From the NCBI GenBank assembly GCA_012517405.1, contig JAAYVB010000013.1, forward strand, positions 57,773 through 121,772: a stretch of DNA of 64,000 nt. The letters run 5' to 3'. Position numbers and translations under genes: made by a program. The notes beneath the pieces were generated by a model, which saw only the letters and a list, made by a program, of their open reading frames with translations, did no database searches and was not told the origin of the DNA. Of the stretch, positions 54,059 to 62,785 are shown piece after piece (position 1 is the first letter of the stretch; each line of letters begins with the position of its first letter). The stretch is from Propionibacterium sp. GTDB lineage: Bacteria; Actinomycetota; Actinomycetes; Propionibacteriales; Propionibacteriaceae.

Positions 54059-54745
54059 ATGACGGATAACCCTTGGGATGGCAGTGAGTCCGACACCGCG
54101 GGGCATGACCCAGGAGCGTGGCCAGAGATCGCGCCGGTCGACTTCTGGGAAGAACGCTATGCCGGCGCCGACCAAGTCTGGTCCGGCAAGGTCAATCAGG
54201 TGCTCGCCGATATCGCCAGCACGCTCGTCCCGGGCCGGGCCCTCGATCTGGGCTGCGGAGAGGGCGCCGATGTGGTCTGGCTTGCGCAGCACGGCTGGCA
54301 GGCCACCGGTATCGACATCTCGGCCACCGCGATCCGTCACGCCACCGCGGCCGCCGAGGCGAGCGGTCTCGGACCCGACCGCGCCCGGTTTCTCGCCGCG
54401 GACCTCGCGACGGTACCCGCCGGCGCCTTTGACCTCGTATCCGTGAGCTACCTGCACTCGCCCGTGGACCTGCCTCGCGAGAGCATCCTCCGCCAGGCCG
54501 CCGAACGTGTCGCGGCCAGCGGATACCTATTGATCACCTCACATGCTGCGGCGCCACCTTGGTCCGACGCGCCCCACGGACACGAGCATCGCTTCCTCAG
54601 CCCACGAGAAGAAGTCGAGCAACTTCAGCTCGACCACGACGTCTGGGATGTCCTGCTTGCCGAGGTCCGCTCCCGGCAGGCCACCGCACCTGACGGTCAA
54701 CCCGCGACCCTCGACGATGTGGTCGTGCTGATCCGCCGCCACTGA
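54059..54745 (+). CDS. Class I SAM-dependent methyltransferase (thiopurine/tellurite-type)
   Basis: 228 residues: DFWEERYAGADQVWSGKVNQVL at the start, motif I ALDLGCGEGADVVWLAQ, motif II TGIDISATAI, then FDLVSVSYLHSP and GYLLITSHAAAP. The pattern fits the Methyltransf_25/TehB-like group that methylates small molecules such as thiols or metalloids. Divergent from the acetyltransferase. Confidence 0.88.
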   Translation: MTDNPWDGSESDTAGHDPGAWPEIAPVDFWEERYAGADQVWSGKVNQVLADIASTLVPGRALDLGCGEGADVVWLAQHGWQATGIDISATAIRHATAAAEASGLGPDRARFLAADLATVPAGAFDLVSVSYLHSPVDLPRESILRQAAERVAASGYLLITSHAAAPPWSDAPHGHEHRFLSPREEVEQLQLDHDVWDVLLAEVRSRQATAPDGQPATLDDVVVLIRRH

Positions 54746-54826
54746 CGCTCAACGGTCTCACCGAAATGGCTGCCGAATCGAGCGCTGAGATCGTCTTCGC
54801 GAGCACCCAATCGGTGTCGTCCCGCG

Positions 54827-56067
54827 TCAGCGGGCCCGCGCGACGTTGCTGAGATCGCGGCGGGGGCTGGGGTTCGCGGCGCGTTCGGGGTAGCCGACAC
54901 GAAACGCGAGCAGGCTCTGGCCAGCTGGGATGCCCGTGGCGCGGGCCCAGCGCGCGGAGAACCGGTCGGGGTTGCCGAGGGCGGCGTCGCGGGCGATCCG
55001 CTCGGTGACCTGGTTCATGTGCTGCAATCCGATGCCGGCCGTGGTCGCCGCCAGATGCGCGTGCTGAAGCAGCCGCCCACCTGCCAGCCGCGCGCCGGAT
55101 CGTCGGTGTCTTCGACGCGGACGATGCCGTACGCCCGGGCGGTGGCCGTGTGGGTGGTGCGCGCGGCTTTGACCCAGAAGGCGTCGCCGCTCCGGCGGGA
55201 TTGGGCAGGCAGAAGCTTCGCCATGAACAGGGTGAATCCGTCGAGGCCCTGGCAGTCCAGGGTCAGCCCGTCGCGGTGGCGATCGATCTCGGCCCGGTCG
55301 TTGCGGAACCAGGAGAACGCCTCGATCGACATCTCCTCGTCGTCCACGATCGCCTGGGTGGCCTCCACGTACAGGTCAGCAAGCTCGCTCAGCGCGGCCG
55401 GTTCGGTGATCCAGACGAGTTCGGCACCATCGGGCGCATCGTCGACCAGCGAATCGAGCACGTCCTGCCCGACGGCCCTTGCGGCGTAGGGCCCGCGATT
55501 GGAATGCCGGGTGGAGATCGCCTGCGCCAGTGCCTGCTCCCGCTCGGTGGCAGGCGCGCCCGCCGCGATCTCGATCCGCGCGATGTGGTCGGGATCGCCG
55601 TCCGGCCAGGGCGTGACCTCGGCGTCGCGTCCCTCCGAGCGAGCCGCGAGGACGATGTTGTGAATCGCGCAGCCGTACCCGGCGATCCGCTCGCGCCCGT
55701 CCGAGTCGTTGACCGGCATGATGCGCCCCGGGTCCGCATACAGATCGATGCTGTCGCGGTCGATGACGAACGACCACGGCTGGATATTGTGCGGGTTGGC
55801 CGCCAGCGTCCCGGCCGCGACGAGCCGCAACAGCCCAGCGGCGTTCTGCTTGGTATGCCACAGTTCGTACGGTTCGCCCTGTCCCTGGGTCCACACGCCG
55901 TTCAGGCCTCCTCGGATACCGACACCGGCCGATCCGGCGATCAAGAATGCACCACCGCCGATCCCAGTCGCCTTCAACACCGCGCGACGGGAGATCCGGC
56001 GTTGTTCTCCCTCTGCCGCCTGCGGGTCGACATCTGACCCATCCGGTCCCGGCTGATAGGCGGTCAT
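54827..56067 (-). pseudogene. Tat-exported nitroreductase-like (Acg family) protein with a frameshift
   Basis: About 413 residues in two frames. The N-terminus has a Tat signal (RRISRRAVLKATG then a hydrophobic run). The body matches Acg-like nitroreductase-fold proteins: NPHNIQPWSFVIDRDSIDLYAD, RHSNRGPY and GWQVGG. Near 55073 the frame is lost. A +1 correction in the GCCGCCC run would continue as LLQHAHLAATTAGIGLQHMN to a stop at 54827. This is a 1-base deletion, real or a sequencing error. The start overlaps the end of the tetR-family gene by 4 bp. Confidence 0.8.
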
Positions 56068-56735
56068 GGCCGGTCTCCTTGTCGTCCGCGAGCCTCCAGC
56101 GCGCGCCGGCCCGCATCGGTGAGCAGCGGCTGCATGACGGCTCGGCCGTATCGGCGCGCATCGACCTGCTCGTCCTGAACCGCTTCGGCAAACGGGTACG
56201 CCGTCTCGGATATCAGCCACAGCAGGCTCACCATGTCCCGCACCGTGGTCGGCGGCTCGGGCGCCCGCAGCAGATCCGCGTCGACGAGCTGGCTCACGAG
56301 GACGACGAACGCGTCGCGGCGTGCGGTGTACGCGTCGCGGAAGGCTTCGGCGAGCACTGGATCGGAGTGCAGCAGCGGAAACAGGTCGCGCAGGAAAAAG
56401 GCGTAGTCGGGATCGGGTTGCGGCAGCTCGGTGACGCGATGCCACAGCATCCGCAGGGCCCCGGGCAGATCGTGGGTCTCGGTGTCCGGGATGCGCATCT
56501 GCTCGCTCCATTCCGCGAACAGCGCGCGCACGATCTCGGTCTTCGACGCGAACCAGTAGTACAGGTTGCCCGGGCTGATCCCGGCCTCCTCGGCGATCCG
56601 GTTCGTCGTGACCGGACCGATCCCGTGCTCGGCAAACAGGCGCCGGGCGGTCTGCAGGATCGCCTCACGACGAGGCGCGGCCCGCTGCGGCACGCGAGCC
56701 CCGGCAGCACCCGAGGACGGGGAAGCATCAACCAT
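56064..56735 (-). CDS. TetR-family transcriptional regulator
   Basis: 223 residues. HTH near residues 22-65: AILQTARRLFAEHGIGPVTTNRIAEEAGISPGNLYYWFASK. A C-terminal helical ligand domain follows, as in the group with TetR_C_13-like tails. The ATG at 56735 lies six bases from a TATGCT box, so the mRNA is leaderless. It is co-transcribed with the nitroreductase-like gene (4-bp overlap) and probably represses both through the palindrome upstream. Confidence 0.9.
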   Translation of the reverse strand: MVDASPSSGAAGARVPQRAAPRREAILQTARRLFAEHGIGPVTTNRIAEEAGISPGNLYYWFASKTEIVRALFAEWSEQMRIPDTETHDLPGALRMLWHRVTELPQPDPDYAFFLRDLFPLLHSDPVLAEAFRDAYTARRDAFVVLVSQLVDADLLRAPEPPTTVRDMVSLLWLISETAYPFAEAVQDEQVDARRYGRAVMQPLLTDAGRRALEARGRQGDRP

Positions 56736-56741
56736 GACCAC

Positions 56742-56771
56742 AGCATAGCTCTATTAGAGTGAATCCTCTAA
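56742..56771 (-). promoter_or_regulatory. Promoter and operator of the TetR/nitroreductase unit
   Basis: The perfect repeat TTAGAG-N6-CTCTAA (56754-56771) covers the -35 region. TATGCT (56742-56747 on the minus strand) is the -10 box, 18 bp from TTAGAG. Transcription would begin at the ATG at 56735. Confidence 0.6.
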
Positions 56772-56865
56772 CAAGGTTCTCTCGTCCCGTCCGCCGAGAC
56801 CATGACCGAGATCGCTGTGCCCTTGGTGGCCCGGGATATGAACGCAGACTCCTGCCCCAGCGCGC

Positions 56866-57588
56866 CTATGGCTGGACCGACGCCGCTGCTCGCAACTGCG
56901 CCAGCAGCTCGTCCACCTCGGCCGTCCAGGGCGTCCCATGACCGGGCAGCACCCAGCTCGCGCGAATGCCGTCGAGCCTAGTGAGAGAGTCCAACGCCTG
57001 CCGCGGCTCATCGGTGAAGGGCGCCGGCTGCGGCCCCCGCCGACCGGTGAGCACATGCCGCGTGGTCAACGCGTCACCCACGAACAAGGCATCAACGGCC
57101 GGGACATGGATGGCGATGCTGCCCGGCGAGTGACCGGGCATGGCGATGATGCGGGGATTGCCCGGCAGGTCCAGCACCTGATCGTCGTGCACCTCGACCA
57201 CGTCGGTGAGGTGGGTCGTCCGGCCCCCTCCCTTGCGCAGGGCATATCCGAAGAACCCCAGCGTCGCGCGCAGCCTCATCGGGGGCCGCGGGGTTGCCGG
57301 AGGCTTCTCGCCGCAGGCGCGCGCCGCGTCGGCCGTGTGGACGAAGACCGGCACGCCGTGGTCACGCCGCAATCTCTCCGCGAAGCCGATGTGGTCGCTG
57401 TCGCCGTGGGTCAGGATCAGTCCGCGGACGTCGTCCAGCGACCGGCCCATGGCCGCGAGCTCGGCGAGCAGTTCTCGCCAATGACCCGGAAGGCCCGCGT
57501 CCACGACAGTGACGCCCGCATCCGTCTCGACCAGATAGGCAGCGACGATGTCGTTGCCGATCCGGTGCAGTCCAGGTCCAAGTTTCAT
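56866..57588 (-). CDS. MBL-fold metallo-hydrolase
   Basis: 240 residues with the zinc motif LILTHGDSDHIG (HxDxDH variant: THGDSDH), the ligand His in AMPGHSPGSIAI, Asp in DALFVGDALTT and the late LPGHGTPW. Glyoxalase II/lactonase-like group. Divergent from a TetR gene, with a cluster of GCTATG-type half-sites between them, so it is probably that regulator's target. Substrate unknown. Confidence 0.87.
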   Translation of the reverse strand: MKLGPGLHRIGNDIVAAYLVETDAGVTVVDAGLPGHWRELLAELAAMGRSLDDVRGLILTHGDSDHIGFAERLRRDHGVPVFVHTADAARACGEKPPATPRPPMRLRATLGFFGYALRKGGGRTTHLTDVVEVHDDQVLDLPGNPRIIAMPGHSPGSIAIHVPAVDALFVGDALTTRHVLTGRRGPQPAPFTDEPRQALDSLTRLDGIRASWVLPGHGTPWTAEVDELLAQLRAAASVQP

Positions 57589-57629
57589 GGTCGCCCTCCC
57601 TTTGGTCGTGGCGTCAGGTCTGCGCTCTC

Positions 57630-57679
57630 GCTATGATGGCTACGATACATAGCCAACATAGCTACGGTCAATAGCTATG
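57630..57679. promoter_or_regulatory. TetR operator cluster between divergent genes
   Basis: Two inverted pairs occur side by side: GCTATG-N12-CATAGC (57630-57653) and CATAGCT-N9-AGCTATG (57657-57679). All four arms share the ATAGC/GCTAT core, as expected for a TetR protein binding as two dimers and controlling both genes. Confidence 0.7.
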
Positions 57680-57705
57680 CGGACGATAGCCCGCCAAGGA
57701 GACTC

Positions 57706-58311
57706 ATGCCGACCCCAGCGCGCACCTCGCTCGACGACATCGTCCAAGCCGGCCGCGACATCCTGGCCTCCGACGGACTTCCCGCGTTGACGATGCAGGC
57801 CGTCGCCGACCGGGTGGGCGTGCGGGCCCCCTCCCTGTACAAGAGGGTGCGCAGCCGCGACGACCTCGTCCGCCTCATCGCCACGACCGTCGCCCACGAA
57901 CTCGGCGATCAGCTCGATGCCCTGGTGAGCCGAGATGGCGCAACATCGGACGCGCAGGCCCAGCTCACCGAACTCGCCCACGCAGTACGCGCCTTCGCGC
58001 GCGCCCGACCCGACGAGTACCGGCTCATCTTTGCTCCGACCTGCGAGGCGACCAGACCGGAGCCCGAAGCACTCACCCACTCGGTCGGGCCTCTGCTGCG
58101 GATCACAACGGAACTCGCGGGACCCGACAGCGCACTCGACGCGGCCCGCACCGTCACCGCATGGGCGACCGGGTTCATCGGCATGGAGCTCGCCGGCGCC
58201 TTCCGCCTCGGCGGTGACATTGATCGCGCCTACGAGTTCGGGATCACCCGGCTGGCAGCGGCACTCGCGAGCGTCCCCGGCAGCGCCATCGAATCAGGCG
58301 ATGCATCGTGA
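57706..58311 (+). CDS. TetR-family transcriptional regulator (TetR_C_33/WHG-like)
   Basis: 201 residues. HTH: LTMQAVADRVGVRAPSLYKRVRSRDDLVRLIATTV, preceded by DIVQAGRDILASDGLPA. The C-terminal domain has AFARARPDEYRLIF and a final helix pair (GFIGMELAGAFRLGGDIDRAYEFGI), matching the WHG-type TetR C-domain. CCAAGGAG precedes the ATG. It likely represses itself and the divergent metallo-hydrolase through the ATAGC cluster. Confidence 0.9.
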   Translation: MPTPARTSLDDIVQAGRDILASDGLPALTMQAVADRVGVRAPSLYKRVRSRDDLVRLIATTVAHELGDQLDALVSRDGATSDAQAQLTELAHAVRAFARARPDEYRLIFAPTCEATRPEPEALTHSVGPLLRITTELAGPDSALDAARTVTAWATGFIGMELAGAFRLGGDIDRAYEFGITRLAAALASVPGSAIESGDAS

Positions 58312-58428
58312 CCCGCACGATGGTCCGGACCACGATTGAATAGCCGTCAGTCTGAGCCGGACGGCGGCTAGTGTCGATCTACCCAGGCCCATGGGACGAG
58401 CGGTTTCCACCACAGTCGGAGGAGCGCC

Positions 58429-59244
58429 ATGCTGAACCAAGTCGCTGAGGGCATTCTCGTGCACGAGAGCGCGACCATCCAGAGCAACGCTGTCGTTGTG
58501 CAAGGGCAAGCCGGCGTGTTGCTCATCGATCCCGGAATCACGAACGCGGAACTGGTCACCATCGCGGACGATCTCGGCGCGCTGGGCGGGCCGGTCGTGG
58601 CCGCGTTTTCCACGCATCCGCATTGGGATCATCTGCTTTGGCACCCCAAGTTCGGCGACGCGCCGCGTTACGGCACGGCGCGCGCGGCGGCCGTGGTCAA
58701 AGCCTTCTTGTCGAATCCGAACTGGAGGGACGTCGTCGCCGAGGAGTTGCCGCCGGAGGCAGCCGAAGACATCCCGCTCGACCTGCTCGGCCACATTGCC
58801 GGTCTGCCCGCCGGAGCCACGCGCCTGCTCTGGGACGGCCCCGAGGCCAGGATCATCGAGCATCAGGCGCACGCCCCTGGCCATGCGGCGCTGCTGATCG
58901 AGGATCGCGGGGTTCTGGTGGCCGGCGACATGCTCTCCGATGTCCTGATCCCGATGCTCGACCTGAGCACGGCCGATCCGATCGGGGACTACCTGGCCGC
59001 GCTGCGGCTGCTCGATGCGGTGGCGGACGAGGTCGACGTCCTCGTCCCCGGTCACGGGTCGGTCGGCGACGCCGATCAGGTGCGCGCGCGAATCGACCAG
59101 GACCGGGCGTACCTGCAGGCCTTGCGTGACGGCTTTGATCCGGACGATCCGCGGATCGGCCCCTCGGCCAAGCCCGGCTGGGAATGGGTCAGCGACGTGC
59201 ACGCAGGTCAACTGCACGGCCTGCGCGCGAGGCGCGGTGAATGA
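58429..59244 (+). CDS. MBL-fold metallo-hydrolase, paralogue of the 28.2-kb gene
   Basis: 271 residues: THPHWDHLLWHPKFGD (HxHxDH), EHQAHAPGHAALLIEDRGVLVAGDMLSD, and VLVPGHGSVGD. The same architecture and many identical residues are seen in the protein at 28204-29007. GGAGGAGCG precedes the ATG. Standalone; substrate unknown. Confidence 0.88.
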   Translation: MLNQVAEGILVHESATIQSNAVVVQGQAGVLLIDPGITNAELVTIADDLGALGGPVVAAFSTHPHWDHLLWHPKFGDAPRYGTARAAAVVKAFLSNPNWRDVVAEELPPEAAEDIPLDLLGHIAGLPAGATRLLWDGPEARIIEHQAHAPGHAALLIEDRGVLVAGDMLSDVLIPMLDLSTADPIGDYLAALRLLDAVADEVDVLVPGHGSVGDADQVRARIDQDRAYLQALRDGFDPDDPRIGPSAKPGWEWVSDVHAGQLHGLRARRGE

Positions 59245-59260
59245 GCCCGCGTCGCGAAAG

Positions 59261-59290
59261 TTGCGTCAGGTCGCGGATGGAGGTTAGGCT
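59261..59290 (+). promoter_or_regulatory. Promoter of the cysK leader
   Basis: TTGCGT (59261-59266) and TAGGCT (59285-59290) with 18-bp spacing. Six bases then separate the -10 box from the ATG at 59297, so the transcript begins at or next to the start codon of the polycysteine ORF. Confidence 0.65.
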
Positions 59291-59296
59291 GCCCCC

Positions 59297-59362
59297 ATGA
59301 TCACGATGCGCTTTGCAACCATGTGCTGTTGCCGTGCGTCGATGGCATGTCCGGCCTGCTGA
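59297..59362 (+). CDS. Leaderless polycysteine leader peptide of cysK
   Basis: 21 codons, ATG to TGA. Five are Cys codons, including a consecutive Cys-Cys-Cys (TGC TGT TGC) at residues 10-12, with two more at residues 18 and 21. No Shine-Dalgarno sequence; the ATG is placed at the expected transcription start. Leaderless polycysteine ORFs that sense cysteinyl-tRNA supply and attenuate downstream sulfur genes are known in mycobacteria. Here the ORF sits 251 bp upstream of cysK with no other gene between. Function as a cysteine sensor is inferred. Confidence 0.8.
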   Translation: MITMRFATMCCCRASMACPAC

Positions 59363-59612
59363 CTGTTCCTTCCGAACGTTCGCACCCCAAGGCGATGCTT
59401 TGTGAGCATTCGTCATGGGCGCTTCCACCCCGACATCTCAATCGTGATCCTTCACCATTGATCGCGCGCCCGTTGGTGCATGCAGACATCACATCGCCTC
59501 GACCCAGGTAGCAAACCTGCTAGTCATTGCGCATCTCATCCACAACCGCACAACCAGCTACAACCGCAACCATTTACACAACCGCACAATCATTAGAAAG
59601 AAGGCAAGGCAA
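59363..59612 (+). promoter_or_regulatory. Untranslated leader between the polycysteine ORF and cysK
   Basis: The first part holds short hairpins (GAACGTTC near 59371-59382; ATGCT/AGCAT near 59394-59408). The last ~85 bases are C/A-rich and poor in G, with four repeats of an ACAACCGCA-like unit, the composition of a Rho-loading site. A ribosome delayed on the Cys codons could change folding or Rho access here. AAGGCAA precedes the cysK ATG. Confidence 0.55.
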
Positions 59613-60545
59613 ATGGCGTACTTCGAAGACGCGACCCAGCTCATCGGCCGCACACCCCTCGTCAAGATCAACCGGCTCTACGGCGATTCCGACGCCACGG
59701 TGCTCGGCAAGCTCGAGTTCTACAACCCCGCCAACTCGGTCAAGGACCGCATCGGCGTGGCCATCGTCGATGCAGCCGAGGCCGACGGCTCCCTGAAGCC
59801 GGGCGGGACCATCGTCGAGGGCACGTCGGGCAACACCGGCATCGCGCTCGCCTGGGTGGGCGCCGCCCGCGGCTACAAGGTGATCATCACCTTGCCGGAG
59901 AGCTTCTCGAAGGAGCGCCGCGCTCTGCTGCGCGCCTTCGGCGCCGAACTGGTGCTGACCCCGGCCGCCGAGGGTGTTCCCGGTGCCAACAAGCGCGCCG
60001 AGGAAATCGCCGCGAACACTCCGGGTGCCATCCTGGCTCGCCAGTTCGACAACCCGGCCAACGTCGAGATCCACCGCAAGACGACGGCCGAGGAGATCTG
60101 GGCCGACACCGACGGCCAGGTCGACATCGTCGTGTCCGGTGTGGGTACCGGTGGCACCGTCAGCGGTGTGGGCGAGGTGCTCAAGAAGTACAAGCCCGAG
60201 GTCAAGATCTACGCCGTGGAGGCAGCCGAGTCCCCGGTGCTGTCGGGTGGCCAGAAGGGCGTCCACAAGATCCAGGGCATCAGCCCCGGCTTCGTTCCCT
60301 CGATCTTCGACCGCGACGTCATCGACGGCATTATCCAGGTGACGTCGGAGGATGCGCTGGCCTGGGCTCGCCGCTCGGCCAAGGAGGAGGGCCTGCTGGT
60401 GGGCATCTCGTCCGGTGCCGCCCTGCGCGCTGCAGCCGATCTGGCGGCCGATCCCGCCAATGCCGGCAAGACGATCGTGGTGATCGTCCCTGACTGGGGC
60501 GAGCGCTACCTGTCCACTCCGCTGTACTCCGACCTGCTCGACTGA
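59613..60545 (+). CDS. cysK: Cysteine synthase A (O-acetylserine sulfhydrylase)
   Basis: 310 residues, full length. The PLP lysine is Lys44 in [17 protein letters not shown] (71-76) is the substrate loop and [10 protein letters not shown] the phosphate-binding loop. It makes cysteine from O-acetylserine and sulfide. No cysE follows, which is the usual neighbour; a strong terminator ends the transcript instead. Control is likely through the upstream polycysteine leader. Confidence 0.97.
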   Translation: MAYFEDATQLIGRTPLVKINRLYGDSDATVLGKLEFYNPANSVKDRIGVAIVDAAEADGSLKPGGTIVEGTSGNTGIALAWVGAARGYKVIITLPESFSKERRALLRAFGAELVLTPAAEGVPGANKRAEEIAANTPGAILARQFDNPANVEIHRKTTAEEIWADTDGQVDIVVSGVGTGGTVSGVGEVLKKYKPEVKIYAVEAAESPVLSGGQKGVHKIQGISPGFVPSIFDRDVIDGIIQVTSEDALAWARRSAKEEGLLVGISSGAALRAAADLAADPANAGKTIVVIVPDWGERYLSTPLYSDLLD

Positions 60546-60561
60546 ACGGCACGTCGCTGAT

Positions 60562-60634
60562 CGATCGGCCGTCCCGGCCGGCGCCTGGCACCCCCATCGG
60601 TACTCCAGGCGTCCCGGGACGGCCGATCGTTTTT
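60562..60634 (+). terminator. Rho-independent terminator of cysK
   Basis: CGATCGGCCGTCCCGG pairs exactly with CCGGGACGGCCGATCG (16 bp), with an inner stem (GCCTGG/CCAGGC) in the loop, followed by TTTTT. Confidence 0.93.
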
Positions 60635-60708
60635 GTCGTGATCGGCCGACGATTCTGTCTACCCTGGTGACAGGCTCGTTCCTCGAACTGCTTGTCGGAA
60701 GGACGATC

Positions 60709-61857
60709 ATGACACCGATGACGGTCGCTGACCCGAGAACCCGCCCTATACGCCGGCGCCCCACCGCACGGCGTGCCCGCGATCTCTTGGTCACCGCGGT
60801 GGCCGCTGTCCTGCTGGCCTCCTGCACCGTCGAACCCGACCCCGGTATAGGCACAGCGGCGACGGACGCCACAGGCACAGCGGCCCCGGGCACCACAGGA
60901 TCGGTGAGCGGCGCGGTGGAGATCATCTCGACCGGTCTTGCTGCGCCCTGGTCGATCGCCTTCCTGGACGACACGCCCCTGGTCAGCGAGCGCGACAGCG
61001 GCCGCGTCCTCGAACTCGATGGCGAGGGGAACGGCCGCGAAATCGCCACCATCGCCGGCGTCGTGGCGCGTGGTGAAGGCGGGCTGCTGGGGATCGCCGT
61101 GCACGACGGTTACCTGTATGCGTACTTCACCGCGAGCGGTGAGAACCGGGTCGAGCGCTTCGAGCTCATCGGCGAGCCCGGCTCGCTGAGCCTGGGTGAG
61201 GCCGAGACCATCCTGGATGGGCTGCCTGCCGCAGGCGTCCACAATGGTGGCCGCATCGCGTTGGGCCCGGACGGCATGTTGTATGTCACCGCGGGTGACG
61301 CCAATGATCGAGCCAGCGCCCAGAGCCTCGACGCGCTGTCCGGGAAGATCTTGCGGCTGACCCCGAGCGGGGACGTGCCCGACGACAACCCGTTCGCCGG
61401 ATCACCGGTCTACAGCTACGGCCACCGCAATCCGCAGGGGATCGCCTGGGATGCCGAGGGCACCCTGTACGCCAGCGAGTTCGGCCAAAACACCTGGGAC
61501 GAACTCAACATCATCGAACCCGGGGGCAACTACGGCTGGCCGCAGGTCGAGGGCATCGCCGGACAGGAGGCGTTCATCGATCCGGTGCAGCAGTGGCGTC
61601 CCGCCGATGCCAGCCCCAGCGGTATCGCCATCGCAGGAGACACCCTGTATGTCGCCAACCTCCGTGGCCAGCGACTACGTGCAGTGCCCCTCGCCGATCC
61701 GAGCACCGCCACCGAACTCCTGGTCGGCGAGTACGGCCGTTTGCGCGATGCCGTGGCGGCACCCGACGGGTCGATCTGGGTACTCACGAACAACACCGAT
61801 GGACGAGGCCGCCCCGCCGCAGACGACGATCGCATCCTCCGCCTCCCGGTGGCCTGA
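60709..61857 (+). CDS. PQQ-dependent sugar dehydrogenase (GSDH/HHIP-like) lipoprotein
   Basis: 382 residues. An Arg-rich N-terminus, a TM stretch and lipobox LLASC (Cys39) are followed by a six-bladed propeller of the glucose/sorbosone dehydrogenase family: GLAAPWSIAFLDDTPLVSERDSGRV, GEGGLLGIAVH, HNGGRIALGPDGMLYVTAGD, SYGHRNPQGIAWD, SEFGQNTWDELN. It oxidises aldoses outside the membrane using PQQ; the cofactor is inferred from family. GGAAGGA precedes the ATG. Between the cysK terminator and this gene there is ~75 bp. Confidence 0.92.
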   Translation: MTPMTVADPRTRPIRRRPTARRARDLLVTAVAAVLLASCTVEPDPGIGTAATDATGTAAPGTTGSVSGAVEIISTGLAAPWSIAFLDDTPLVSERDSGRVLELDGEGNGREIATIAGVVARGEGGLLGIAVHDGYLYAYFTASGENRVERFELIGEPGSLSLGEAETILDGLPAAGVHNGGRIALGPDGMLYVTAGDANDRASAQSLDALSGKILRLTPSGDVPDDNPFAGSPVYSYGHRNPQGIAWDAEGTLYASEFGQNTWDELNIIEPGGNYGWPQVEGIAGQEAFIDPVQQWRPADASPSGIAIAGDTLYVANLRGQRLRAVPLADPSTATELLVGEYGRLRDAVAAPDGSIWVLTNNTDGRGRPAADDDRILRLPVA

Positions 61858-62029
61858 GGCCGAACCGTCGCCGCGGATCAATGTCCGGGCTGCCGAGGTT
61901 GCGGCCGGGAGCCCTGACGCTGGGCGCCGGCCGGGAGCACTGGTGGCACGCTGCGGAACCGGGCGATCGGAATAACCACGCGGTGATGGCGTGTTTCCTG
62001 TCTACGTATCTGCGGAACGGAGACTCAAC

Positions 62030-62605
62030 ATGGCGAGCATCACGATCATCGGTACCGGCAATATGTCCAAGGCACTTCAGACACTGTTCGAGCGCAGCCG
62101 CTCACAGGTCCAGGTCATCAACCACAAGGAGTCCACCAAGGCACCGGTCGAAGGCGACATCGTCGTCCTGGCAGTGCCGTATACGGCGCTGTTCGACATC
62201 GTGGCGAAGCTGGGTGATGAACTGAGCGACAAGGTCGTTGTCGACATCTGCAACCCGGTCGACGCGGCGAGCTTCACGCTGATCAGGCCGGAAGCGGGCA
62301 GTGCCGCAGCCGAGTATGCCGCAGCCCTGCCGGGTGCCCACGTCGTGAAGGCGTTCAACACGAACTTCGCGGCCACCCTGGCCAGCGGTTCTGTTGCGTC
62401 TGCTCCCATCTCGGTGCTCATCGCCGGTTACGACGCAGAAGCGAAGAAGGCGCTCAGCGACGTGGTGACCGCGTCCGGGGCTGCGGCATACGACGTAGGT
62501 GGCCTGGCGCGTGCTGCCGAACTCGAGGCGCTCGGCTTCCTCCAGATCGCGCTGGCCGCCTCCGGGCAGATCGGCTGGACGAATGGATTCGCGCTTTACC
62601 AGTAA
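62030..62605 (+). CDS. F420/NADP-oxidoreductase-like Rossmann protein
   Basis: 191 residues: ITIIGTGNMSKALQTLF at the N-terminus (GxGxxx dinucleotide loop), GDIVVLAVPYTALFDI, VVVDICNPVD, VVKAFNTNFA and GGLARAAELEALGFLQI. This matches the F420_oxidored/NADPH-dependent reductase family, which has two-domain Rossmann and dimer-forming C-terminal parts. It probably uses NADPH; an F420 role is possible in an actinobacterium. The first ATG in the frame is 13 codons earlier and lacks homology. Confidence 0.88.
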   Translation: MASITIIGTGNMSKALQTLFERSRSQVQVINHKESTKAPVEGDIVVLAVPYTALFDIVAKLGDELSDKVVVDICNPVDAASFTLIRPEAGSAAAEYAAALPGAHVVKAFNTNFAATLASGSVASAPISVLIAGYDAEAKKALSDVVTASGAAAYDVGGLARAAELEALGFLQIALAASGQIGWTNGFALYQ

Positions 62606-62785
62606 CCGATAGCCGGATTTCGGGCGAGCCGGCGGTCGTCAACCGGTCGAGCGTTCGGGTGGTACATCCCTCACTCGATCCGTTCAGCGAGGGCTCCGAT
62701 CGTTCACGGCTCAGATCGTTGTCAGCGCCAGTGCATGCAGGCTGGACGAGAACGCTGTCGCGCCTCGTCCAGCCTGTCGCTAGGT

